Shown: positions 50,437 through 60,622 of the stretch, one piece after another
Position numbering within the stretch: position 1 is the stretch's first letter
Layout of the letters: each line of letters opens with the position of its first letter
The notes under the pieces: model-generated
Told to the model about the DNA's origin: nothing
The model's input: only the letters and a program-made list of their open reading frames with translations
Databases searched by the model: none
Made by a program: the position numbers and the translations under genes
Source of the DNA: Spinacia oleracea
Lineage: Eukaryota > Streptophyta > Magnoliopsida > Caryophyllales > Amaranthaceae
DNA length: 64,000 nucleotides
Assembly (NCBI RefSeq): GCF_020520425.1
Contig: NC_079489.1
Coordinates: 83,272,810-83,336,809 of the forward strand
Reading direction: 5' to 3'

Positions 50437-52297
50437 CGGTTTTTTCATGAAATGCCCCTGAGGTTTCACGAAATTCACCAAATACCCCTGCGTGTTTAAA
50501 AATACATAATATACCCCTATTTTTTCGTATTGTTTACCAAATACCCCTATTTTGATTTTCCGTTAGTCCTCCGTTAAGTCATATTTATAATTCACCAAAT
50601 GCACCTATTTATAAACATTTTGCATAATATACACCTATTTGTAAACGTGTTTGCACCAAATACCCAAACTGCTTTTAAACCGCAAAATTTGAATAACGGC
50701 TAGTTTGCATTTCTAATTTTCTTAGCAAAGTAGTAATGAAGTAGAGAAGTTTGTAACAAATTTCCAGTAAATTCGAAAACATGACCAAAACTTTTCGTAT
50801 CAATTTCCCACCGTTTTATAGTTCTGCATCCCAGTGTTAAGAACCAAACGTCAGACTATGCTATCTGCTGCTTCTTATCTATGTTTGTCCAATCAAAGTT
50901 TTATTTATGTTTGTCCAATCAAAGATTCAATAAAAATAACTTATGTACACACAGGTTTTTGAAGTCCGCATACACCTGAATTATTCCATTTCCTAATCCA
51001 AAGCCCTCGAATGACAAACTGGTGTAGCAGCTTTTCCCTAAACCTAAACTGCAATACTTAACCTAAACTGTAATACTTATAGAGCATTATCAATAATTCA
51101 ATATTAAAGATTCGAAAATAACAATCACATGGGAGTGTTTCCCCTCCTTTCACCACAACCTACCTTTGATTTTCTTACTCAACTCCAGAAGTAAAAACGA
51201 CTCCTCTGATTGAACATTGAACTACAATTTTACTTAGAAACCTGACTAGATTCTGGAATTCGGATGTATTGCTAGTTTGCTACCCCCAGGCTGACCCCAT
51301 TGAACATCGATAATATACCCAAATTCATGATTGAACCCAACACTTTGCTGTAACATTTCATACCAATTGTTGTAATTGAGGATATTTCATTCCCCCCAAC
51401 TATAGCCACATCTTAGAACAACACCCATGACTTACTCACAAACACCAAGACTTCAATTAGATCCATTGCCGACTTAGGAATGAGGATGCCTTGCTCCAAG
51501 CAATGAACCCACTAATTGCTACCAAACCACCAATAAAAATTCGGTCAATCGTTCGATTAAAAACACCGAAGAACGCAGAAAAGCATCAAGAATCTATCAC
51601 CAATTTTCAGATTCTTGCAAACACGAAATTGCTTAAAAATCTTCAAGAAATCCATGTTTGAGGAACGCCAAAATTGCAAAAGAAATTACCAAACCCACCA
51701 AAATTGAATTGGGGGAAATCACTCAATTTGCGAATAAAAGGTATGAACCCTAGAAATTGGGGAATTCAAGAATCACAATTATTTGATTGAAGATTCGAAA
51801 GGAGAAAATAGTTAATGAAATTAGAAGATATCAATGCAAATTAAAACCCTAATTCGTCGAATTTTAACATAATTCGAGAAAATTTTCGAAGTAAAAAAAG
51901 TTGGGGAAAATTGATGAGGTGATTTGGTCTGATACAAATCAAATGAAGGATGGGCTCATCTTTGGAGAGGTTGGAAAAGCGTCAACAGTAGCGGGGCGAA
52001 GGTGGTGACGACGGTGAGGAGTGGTGTTGGTTCAGTTGGAGGAGAGAGAAAGTTTGGGTTTGTTGAGTGGTGGAGTGCGAAAATTTGCAGATGAACAAGG
52101 ATTTAAGCAAAGGAATCGCGCCAAATAATTCACAAGGGTAAAAACATAAATTCTTGCTAACAGAGGACTAACGGACGTTAAGTCCAAGTGTATTTTATGA
52201 ACAATACGGAAAAATAGGGGTATATTATGTATTTTTAAACACGCAGGGGTATTTGGTGAATTTCGTGAAACCTCAGGGGCATTTCATGAAAAAACCG
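50437..52297. mobile_element. Non-autonomous Mutator-type element (possible Pack-MULE)
   Basis: The terminal inverted repeats begin CGGTTTTTTCATGAAATG and end CATTTCATGAAAAAACCG, and the homology continues inward for about 140 bases (TACCCCTGCGTGTTTAAAAA and its inverse). The 9-bp target duplication TAAAAACAT is at 50428-50436 and 52298-52306. No transposase was recognised. The interior (about 51200-52130) looks like captured genic DNA: it has AACCCTAGAAATTGGGG-type 5' leader text and a GGTGGTGACGACGGTGAGGA stretch. Its source cannot be told from this window. Confidence 0.8.
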
Positions 52298-52455
52298 TAA
52301 AAACATTGGAACCAGTAACACTGTACGTATAAATTTGGTAGTTTGACAAACTACATACACAAGAAGAAGATGATACACAACTTGAGAGTCAGTTGAATGT
52401 GAGAATTGGAGTTGTGCGCGCTTAATTATATTCATCATCTCCACTTTAATTAATA

Positions 52456-54380
52456 CTAGTATAGTACCCGTGCGATGCACGATTTATAATCTAAAAATAT
52501 AAGTTTATATAAAATCTGGTATACAATTATCATCAAAATAGCGTCTATAGATATTCTCCAAATAAATAATAATTAATGATGGATAAATTTGTTATTTCTC
52601 ATTCGGTGTCTTAAGCAATTAAAACAAATAAGGGTACATAGATACAATTATTTTCATTCTCAATCACCAGTACTTGTGTCAAACATAAAGTTATCTCACC
52701 CGCCCTTCACTTCGATAGTAATACCCACTTAATACTCGCACGATCATCCCGTCAACCTTATTACCCGATCACTTAACACCTATCTAGACCATTTCCTTTA
52801 TTGAGTTAGAGATGACTTTGAGATGGAGCAGGGCCTGCACACCTGCACCCGCCTATAATTCTCATCTTCATTCCCTCCATCCACGATAGGAACGATACCC
52901 ACTCCTCCCAACCCCCGTCTCGAGAGATACAAAATAAAATTCATCCCCACTTCATCACCTCCCTTCCCGTGTATCAGCACCCACCTCTAGACTCGACCTT
53001 TTTTTATTGGTAAGAGAGTTGAGAATTTTAAAACTCTATTATAGAGCATCTGAAAATTCGTTTTTCTGATTGGTGTTACTGAGTAAATAAACAAAATATT
53101 ATAAGTTAATAGTACATTTTTTATATATTCTTAATAATTCAGATGAAGGATTAACGACTCAGGCGGGTCCAATCTAAAATCCATAATTACCCCTTCACCC
53201 GCGACGATTACATTTTTTAACCCCATCACCCAATAAACTTTCTTCCATCGCCGTCCACTTGGGGCAGATGCACAGGGGGATCTCCCAAAAAACTCTCCCC
53301 ACTGATAGTCTGACATCACTATGTTAAATAAATAATCAAATTTTCCTTTCAACTAAATTTTAATTATATTGACATAATTTTATTACAAACTATCAAAATT
53401 GTTTGTATTAGCTATACTATTGAAAAAAATATTTAAAAGTGACATACATAATTAGGGTTGCGTGAGTGTTCTCAAGTCCGATCAATTCAAACTCGCCCCA
53501 TTACCAAGGTGGGTACATGTTATTATTACACCCATCCACCAAAAATCTATTTTTGTTAGTCAACATTAGTCAATCATCTACGTTTAACTTTGTCCTCAGA
53601 CCAATTAAAATCAAAACTCACCCCATCATCAAGTGTGATTAACCATTCACATATATAAGTTTTATTTTGCACAAAATATTAAAGTGATACTGAAATCATT
53701 TACATTAATATATAAAAAACATTTTGTTATTGCAAACATATTAATAATAAGGAAACTTAATCATCTTGATCTTATGACTTTGGATATAGTTGATTACGAT
53801 ATATATTAGTCAAAATTTCAATCAATATGCTCTTAAGACTTCAATAACATGAGCAAATAAGTTATTACCCGTGTTCCTTATAAAAATATTATGATAATGA
53901 GAATGTGGCAAAGTTATTTTTGATATTTAAGATTAAATATATGTTTCGTACAAAAGAAAGTATATGGCTAGGGGATCATTTTGGTAGTTAAAAAAGGGCC
54001 TATAAAATGTTTGAGACGACCTTGTTAAATACATTAAATCAATAGTTAACTTTTGTTGTGAAATTCGTATTCATTATATGACACAAATTTTTAAAAGTTG
54101 ATAGTATTATAATACTCCGTAATATAATTGATAGTCCAAGTTAAACTATTATAAGATTTTCTATACCGGTTATCTGAAATTGTATGCAAATCTATTTATT
54201 GGATTACAAATAATAACCGATCAAAGGAACGTTTGAACATATCCGTACTCAGTATATGACACAATTTCTAAACGAAACTTGATAGTACTTACAATTAGTC
54301 ATCATTTATGTTATAAAAGAGGCAAATCAGAGAGAGATATTTGTTGTCTCTACATCGACTTGCCTCTCTTTTAGTATAGT
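52456..54380 (-). mobile_element. Probable Helitron, minus strand
   Basis: The 3' end is at 52456: on the minus strand, hairpin CGTGC-ATC-GCACG, then GGGTACTATACTAG and T. The proposed 5' end near 54370-54380 reads ACTATACTAAAAGAGAGGCA on the minus strand, a common Helitron start. Between them is AT-rich sequence with G/C-biased patches (52800-53000, 53150-53290) and no recognisable Rep/helicase. Pairing these two ends is inference. Confidence 0.35.
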
Positions 54381-55214
54381 ACGAAGTATATAGATTTAAA
54401 ATTAATAAATTTATTAACATGAGTAAATAAGTAATTCGTAGTATAATCGATTATTACCATAAGTAATTAGAAGATTTTAGATAAAATATATACAAAGTAT
54501 ACTAATTATATTATCATAGGTTATTTACCAATATTATAAAAGAGGCAAACCAAAGTTGTATTTGTCATCTCCACATCAATTTACCTATCTTTTAGTATAA
54601 TACTCCGTATACATATGTTTGTTAAAAATCAGCTAAAATATACGAAGTAAGTCAATTGATTAGCCTAAAATATTCGGAGGAGATTTTTTAAGTAGAGAGG
54701 ACTACATAGTCGCGCATCATTTTTCTTGTTTATAACATCTTCCATTTTTATGAATAAATCAGTTTTATTTTCACGGTTATTAGTATATAACTTCAACTAT
54801 TAATATTTTAAATTATCGATTAGTAAAAAATATTAAAAAAATGGTAGTATTATGTAAGTATTTAGACAAATCCAACAGAATGCTACGGAGACATGACTAT
54901 GTTCATCACAAAGTAGTAATAGTCACCAAAAACCAAAAAAAGTTTAGGTATGTGTGAATATAACAGCTTGTGTTAAAATCAAATAGTCGCATCTAAAAAA
55001 TTTAGGAGTTACGTTGTAAAGTAGTAGATAGATTAGATTACACAAGTTTTCTCATGTTTAAAGAAGTTACATAATATTTTTTTAAAGTAGTCAAATATTA
55101 CTATCAATGACGGTGATAAATATCGAATTTAGTTGCTAAGTATATCACGTATAAAATAGTACAATCAATGACGGTTATAATTATCGCATTTAGTTGTTAA
55201 AATATTATAGAGTA
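54381..55214. other. Spacer with a second Helitron-like 5' end
   Basis: 54534-54620 repeats the 54306-54390 motif (ATAAAAGAGGCAAA... ATTTACCTATCTTTTAGTATA) in diverged form, suggesting a second related terminus. The rest is AT-rich with no gene. Confidence 0.35.
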
Positions 55215-56342
55215 CTCCCTCCATTTCTTTTTGATGTATTCATTTGGAATCTGGTGTGGTTTTTAAGAAAATTGGAATATTGGTTTGTATGGGTATAAGT
55301 GCAATAATTGGGTGTAAGAGAAATGATTGAGTGTAAGAAATTATAATAAATATAGGAGTGAGAAAATAATAAAGAAATAAGGTAAGAGAAAGGAGTGATA
55401 ATGATGGGTGATAAAGGAGGTGAGAGAGTGGGTATATGGGGAAGGGAAAAGAATTAAATATTATGGGTGGGGAAAAATAGGTTACACCAAAACAGATACG
55501 GACACGGACACAATACGGGTACGGGGATACGCCATCTTAAAAATGTTGGACACGGGACACGGGAAATAATAATATTAAAATAATATAATATATCAAAGAA
55601 AATTAAAATCATTAATAAAATAATGCAAAAAGCACCTAAATTTATTAACGACATTCAAATAAGAAAATTGAACTATACTACATAAAATGACATGATAATC
55701 ATCTCCTCTCACATCCCTCATTTTTGTTCTTCCTTTGTCATAACTTTCACTCCTCCTAGAAAGTAGACGGAGATTGTTGTGAATGAACATCAAGCTTTCA
55801 TAAACATAATATCAGATTCACATGATGGATGGAGTAACCCACAAAGGAGACCGTAATTAATGTCATGGTGGCTTGTGAATCCGATCTATATTTATGAAGG
55901 TTGTTGATTGCTCAGAAGACCTTCGAAGGAATTGTAAAAAAGAGATAGCAATCTGAAATATTAATTTATATTGAAATATGTATTCAAGACGTGTCCAAGA
56001 CGTGTCCATCGTGTATCCGGTTGTGTGTCTCGTGTCCTAATTTTTCAAAAAAAACCGGACACGTGATTTCGCGTGTCGGACACATATTTCCGCGTGTCCA
56101 AGGCGTGTCGGTGTCCAATACGTGTCGGACACTGGACACGACAGCCCAATGGCGTGTCCGTGCTTCCCCGAAAAATTAGGTGGGAATATGGGTAGAATCT
56201 TTAGGTATTTTAGTAATTAGATAGAAATGTAAGGGTATTTTAGGATAAAATGTATGTCCAAAAATAGAATAGATTCTAAATGGATACAACAATATGAAAC
56301 GCTTAAAATGGAAACGGATACAACAAAAAGAAACGGAGGGAG
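55215..56342. mobile_element. Stowaway-type element carrying a nested insertion
   Basis: The left end CTCCCTCCATTTCTTTTTGA and the right end (inverted) CTCCCTCCGTTTCTTTTTGT are inverted repeats, each bordered by TA (55213-55214 and 56343-56344). The total length of 1128 bp is long for this class because a second element sits inside it at 55483-56170. Confidence 0.7.
55483..56170. mobile_element. Nested TIR element with GGACACG repeats
   Basis: Ends rich in GATACGGACACGGACAC (left) and GCGTGTCCGTGC (right) are inverted. Several GTGTCC/GGACAC words lie in both arms, so most of the element can fold back. Flanking AAAATAGGT and AAATTAGGT look like an imperfect 9-bp target duplication. Non-coding; class uncertain (Mutator- or hAT-like). 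Confidence 0.5.
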
Positions 56343-56510
56343 TACTATTGCAACTTTTTATACACTCTTATTCAAACACTATAATAATTAAAAGATAAAT
56401 CTAAAATAATAAAATTCAATTCCAAAAAAAAAAACCAATCTAATTTATTATATAAAATATAGCAGTTGATATAATAGGAATTTTATTTTAATGTAACAAT
56501 TTAATAGAAA

Positions 56511-56537
56511 CCGTGCATCGCACGGGTTAAAATCTAG
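56511..56537 (+). mobile_element. Helitron 3' terminus
   Basis: Hairpin CCGTGC-ATC-GCACGG, then GTTAAAAT and CTAG (56534-56537), followed by T. The matching 5' end was not identified, so the element length is unknown. Confidence 0.55.
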
Positions 56538-57742
56538 TACTTCGTATATTAGATTGGCAGAGTGATTGGAGTCCTACAGGACATCGTTCCTCTTCAGAAT
56601 ACGCCAAACCCACACATAAAACCATTTTAAGATGACTCAGCTTAAAATGGTCACCAATTGGTTATCATTGCCAAGTCAGTGCTTTGTCACTGTCTAGTCA
56701 GCTGAAAAAATTTCTAGTACAATTCAAATTTGAAATTCAAATAATAAACGGATTTAATTTTTTTTTTTATTTTGGTGAAATGTCGATGAAACCGATGTTT
56801 TTCATCTCCCCCAAGTCAGTTGATCTGTTATGTTTCGTTTGTTTTGATTTTCCAGTAAAAGATCTTTGTTTTGAATTCTCCTTCTTCATCGTTTTATCAT
56901 CTATGTCAATGGAGTAATTCCTTTGAAATTGTAATTTCTATGTCGATATTTCCAATGTTGGTTTTGGTTTACTTTTGCATATTTTTTCCTAATAAGTGAT
57001 AGTATTCCCTAATTTTATCAATGTTTTGTTTAAGTTTGCAAATAAAAAACATGGTTTGTTGTTCACAAATTGGATTGAATTGGAAAAAGATGGAGCGAAA
57101 AATTCTGGACAATTGGATAAAAATGGAGCAAAAATAAAAAAAAGGGTGGGGGGTTGGTAGGGAAGAAGTGAATTGCGCGTTTTATTATGCTCAAGCCAGT
57201 ACTCGAACCCTTGACCTTCGTGTAAGCAATGCTCTATGTTAATGTTGTAGTTGTGACCATTGTGACGTGAGGCCGAAGCCATTGTTGGTTTTGCATAGGA
57301 ATTGTATTTGTTCGGTTCCATTATCTTTACAATACAATGTAAATTATATTGTATATAAAGGAAATCGTTGATTTATTAAATTGTATACAAGAAACATTCT
57401 TAAAATAAATTGTGTATAAACTGTAGTTAGTGTAAAGATTTAGTTGTAATATAAATGAGGATATGTATTTTTTTATGAATTGATAATGAACCTATTTAAT
57501 CCATTACCACTCAATCCGTTGTTTGCTACATTATATGTTTTGGAGTTTGGTTATTGCAAACGTGTGTGTATTTTTACGGGATTGAGTCGTTATTGTTCCA
57601 AGTGTAAGATTGTCAAACATTCACGCAACATACTTAATACGCGACTTTAATGTATGCAACATGAAAATTTTTGCATAGCATTAGTTTAAAAATTAACAAC
57701 AAAAACTCGGTTATTGCTAAGTCGATCAGAATGTTTGTAGCA
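56538..57742. other. Spacer downstream of the NAC gene
   Basis: No gene recognised. 57180-57230 contains, on the minus strand, GGGTTCGAGTA, a tRNA-like B-box word that could mark a SINE or old tRNA-derived repeat, but no A box was confirmed. The minus-strand open frame at 56989-57321 has no recognisable domain. Confidence 0.35.
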
Positions 57743-59469
57743 TCACAAGCATCCGTCGTTCATGAACGAGGCGAGCACATTGTTTACAAAATCTTGATCT
57801 TCCATATCCATGTAATTCAACTCAACATCTTGGGCAGGGCCTGCTACAAAATTACAATTGCTAAATTAGATATCATATGAAAGTCATACTGAGAATGTTT
57901 GTTATGAGTATGATAATACGATGGTTAATTTGCATGTTACCTGCATTGTTAGTGTTTTCAATTTCTTGGTTGATTACGTTTTGTGCGTTCGGTGCGGCTT
58001 GTGCGGGGTTAAAGATTGCTGCCCACTCTTCCTCCCTAAACTGATGTTCGACCCACGGTCCTTTGCAGTAAACCTTGGATATGACGTAACTTCCTTGTTC
58101 TTCTCCTAGGTCATTGTCTGTAAGGTGGTACTCTTTCATCCTCCATAACGTATGTTCTCCACGCCATTTGAACGACAGACTTTTGATTTCTCCTACCATT
58201 GTTCCCAAATTAAACACATTTATAGCCGTACCTGAGATTTTCCATTGGCCTCCACTAGGCGTCAATCTGTTACGCACTCCTCCTCTTTGTACGAAAAAGA
58301 ACCATGCATTTTCCCCATAATCAATTGGTGACATATGTGGTAGTTCCCATGGCTCGTATGCGTAGAAATCAATATCTGCAATTGCCTCGCAACCTAAAGG
58401 TTGTTCTCTAATCTTTCTTTTTAGGTACCACACTAGTAGTTCCTCATTCGTCGGGTGGAACCTCAAACCAGGTGCAAGCTTCTGTAATTTTGTGCAGAAT
58501 ACATAATTAGGTTGACAAACAACTACAACACTACTTAAGAGTAAAACCCGAATTAGTTGATTAAATCGTTGCAATATACTTCCTAGCATAAAAATTGCTT
58601 GTAAAAGTTGTGATTTTGCTACTACATTAGTGACACAGTTGTGTACGACGTACTCCATCTAACCATGTACTTCGTTTCTTCCTCGAAAAATAATTTATGG
58701 TTTCGAAATATATAGTATTTCAAGTTAATAATTTGTAAATAAATGCAGTTTTCTGAACTAATCTCAACCTCAAAAGAAAGTATACAACCCACATGTAAAA
58801 ATTGTTTTCATTAGCTTATGCATCTAATAAAAGTTATTATTATTTTTTTTAACTTGAATTTTGTTAAAGAAAGGACGTAATTAGTGTTTTGTTGTTAAAA
58901 ATTGTAGTTAAATGTGGTCCTATAACCTAAATAATCAGTCGTAATTTTTATATTTTACGATTGTAATGAGTACAAATCAACTAATGATGACTAATTATGC
59001 ATTATGTGGGACCGATGTAATCCCACTGTAAGTGGTCAATATATCTTCACGTAATCCCACTGTAGGAAACCCTAATTAGCTAAGAAAATGAGTATGTTGA
59101 TTTCTACTTCCTAGCATCTACATTGAACACAAGATCAACAAGAACATCAACAACAGATCGATCAACAACAAGACCAACACCAACAACAGATCGATCAAAA
59201 AAATCACCAACACCAACAACAGATCGAGTAACATCAACAACAATAACAGAATACATCACCACCAACAACAGATCAACACTCAGAACATTAAGAAAATACC
59301 ACAAAATTATCAACACCAAGAATAATGAAAGGGAACATGCAGCTAATGATTCGAATGAAACACACGTAATTTCGACTTAAATTAACATAAAACTAGTAAA
59401 AAATTGATGAAATAGACAAAGAAATGGTAGTATACAAACCAAGTTCTCCCCCAAAATCTGATTGACCAT
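57743..59469 (-). CDS. NAC domain transcription factor
   Basis: Exon 1 is 59469-59440 (ATG, 10 codons), exon 2 is 58481-57941 and exon 3 is 57843-57743. Splice signals are GT after 59440, TTACAG before 58481, GTAACA after 57941 and TTGTAG before 57843. Phases fit, giving 672 nt and 223 residues. The NAC DNA-binding fold is seen as sub-domains A (LAPGLRFHPTNEELLVWYL, from residue 12), B (D-I-D-F-Y-A-Y-E-P-W-E-L-P), C (A-W-F-F-F-V-Q-R ... G-G-Q-W-K-I-S-G), D (V-G-E-I-K-S-L-S-F-K-W-R-G ... W-R-M-K-E-Y-H-L) and E (Y-V-I-S-K-V-Y-C-K-G). C departs from the usual G-Y-W-K-A-T-G, and the region after NAC is short and acidic. It should act in the nucleus as a DNA-binding regulator; its targets are unknown. 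The long first intron contains a CAACAACAGATCGATCA-type repeat. A partial paralogue lies at 60406-60622. Confidence 0.85.
59130..59285. repeat. Degenerate repeat in NAC intron 1
   Basis: Units built on ACCAACAACAGATCGATCAA recur about five times. The Thr/Arg/Ser-rich open frame across it (59123-59380) is a product of the repeat. Confidence 0.6.
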
Positions 59470-60405
59470 AGTTATTGTTGGTAGATATTTTTTTTTCGCG
59501 TGTGATGTGAGAGAGAGAGACAGAGGTGTTGGTTTGTTTGGTGTGAGGAATGTAGTTGAGTTGGTGAAGCTTTTATGGTAAAGGTGTGGTGGTCGGACTA
59601 AAAAAAACAGTGGACTGAAGCAATTTTTCGCATGTACAGTTGATTGAGTATACAGTGAGGTTTGGTAATAGGGTGGAAGACAAAGGTTGTTGTGATAGAA
59701 TCCATATTTTTAATATTTTTTATTTATCTGATTATTCGTTATTAGATGTTTTAATTTTATGTTTTATGTGATTTATATTTTGTGTAGATAAATCAAGTAT
59801 GGAATATTAAACATACTTTAATAAGAAACAGTACCAGGAAATGCATACGTAATAGTTTTTTTTTTTGGAAAAATGGATTTCGTGGTGGTAATCATCACTC
59901 CTTTTGAACATTTTTCTCTTCTTCCAAGTTGTGTGCAACTCTTTTTGAATGTTTTCAAGTAAATGGGTGCAAATAGTTTACAAAATTGTTATCTCAACTA
60001 ATATTTTTATCATCTACTATGAAATGTTCACGTATTTTTAACTAAAACAAATCAAAAATCAATTACCAATGTTACGCAAATGAAATATATTTTTAATTAT
60101 ACCTAATGAAATGAATACAGTACGTTCAATTATTTTATAATTCATAAGTTATGGTATGTGAATCATATATATTTTGTTGAAATTAATTTGTGATATTATG
60201 TAGTTCTATCAACATGTTTAAAAATTTCATTTCTATTAATATGTTACTTATAATTTCAGTGATATACGTGGTTGCAAACATTCAACCAATAAACCTAATA
60301 CGTTAGTTTGAATGTTATCTAACATCAAAATGTTTCCACATCACAATTGGAATTACGTACAACAATTAGTCGGTTAATACTATAACGATCTGCATTTATG
60401 TAGAC
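59470..60405. other. NAC promoter side and spacer
   Basis: Contains a GAGAGAGAGAC tract at 59511-59521, upstream of the NAC start on the minus strand and likely in the 5' leader. The rest, to the partial paralogue, is AT-rich with no gene. Confidence 0.4.
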
Positions 60406-60622
60406 TAGGGAAGGAACGAGTCCAAAATCATGTGCATTTGATCTTGTTCTTCCAGTTCCATGAAGCTCGCTACAAAATAAGAAATGCTAAATTAGATACC
60501 CTGCCATATGAAATTTATAACGAAATTGTTTAGTATGTGTATCATAACATGGGGTAAATTTGCATGTTACCTGCATGGTCGTTGTTTGCCATATATACTT
60601 TGGTGGTTTGCGTTATCTTCGC
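60406..60622 (-). pseudogene. 3' part of a second NAC-like gene, cut by a Gypsy LTR
   Basis: It mirrors the last part of the neighbouring NAC gene. A stretch ending in A-N-N-D-H-A (exon 2-like, 60622 to 60580) stops before GTAACATGC, the same donor as in the NAC gene. After a similar intron (TTTGTAG acceptor), an exon-3-like segment (60469 to about 60406) carries F-M-E-L-E-E-Q-D-Q, matching Y-M-D-M-E-D-Q-D of the intact copy. The coding sequence is interrupted at 60622/60623 by the LTR terminus TGTAACACCCCG. Anything encoding the DNA-binding domain would lie beyond the inserted element, outside this window. The copy is therefore at least split here. Exact stop position is uncertain. Confidence 0.65.

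Noticed and set aside
57180-57230. tRNA-like B-box word on the minus strand, possible SINE
   Set aside because: No A box, poly-A tail or target duplication could be seen.
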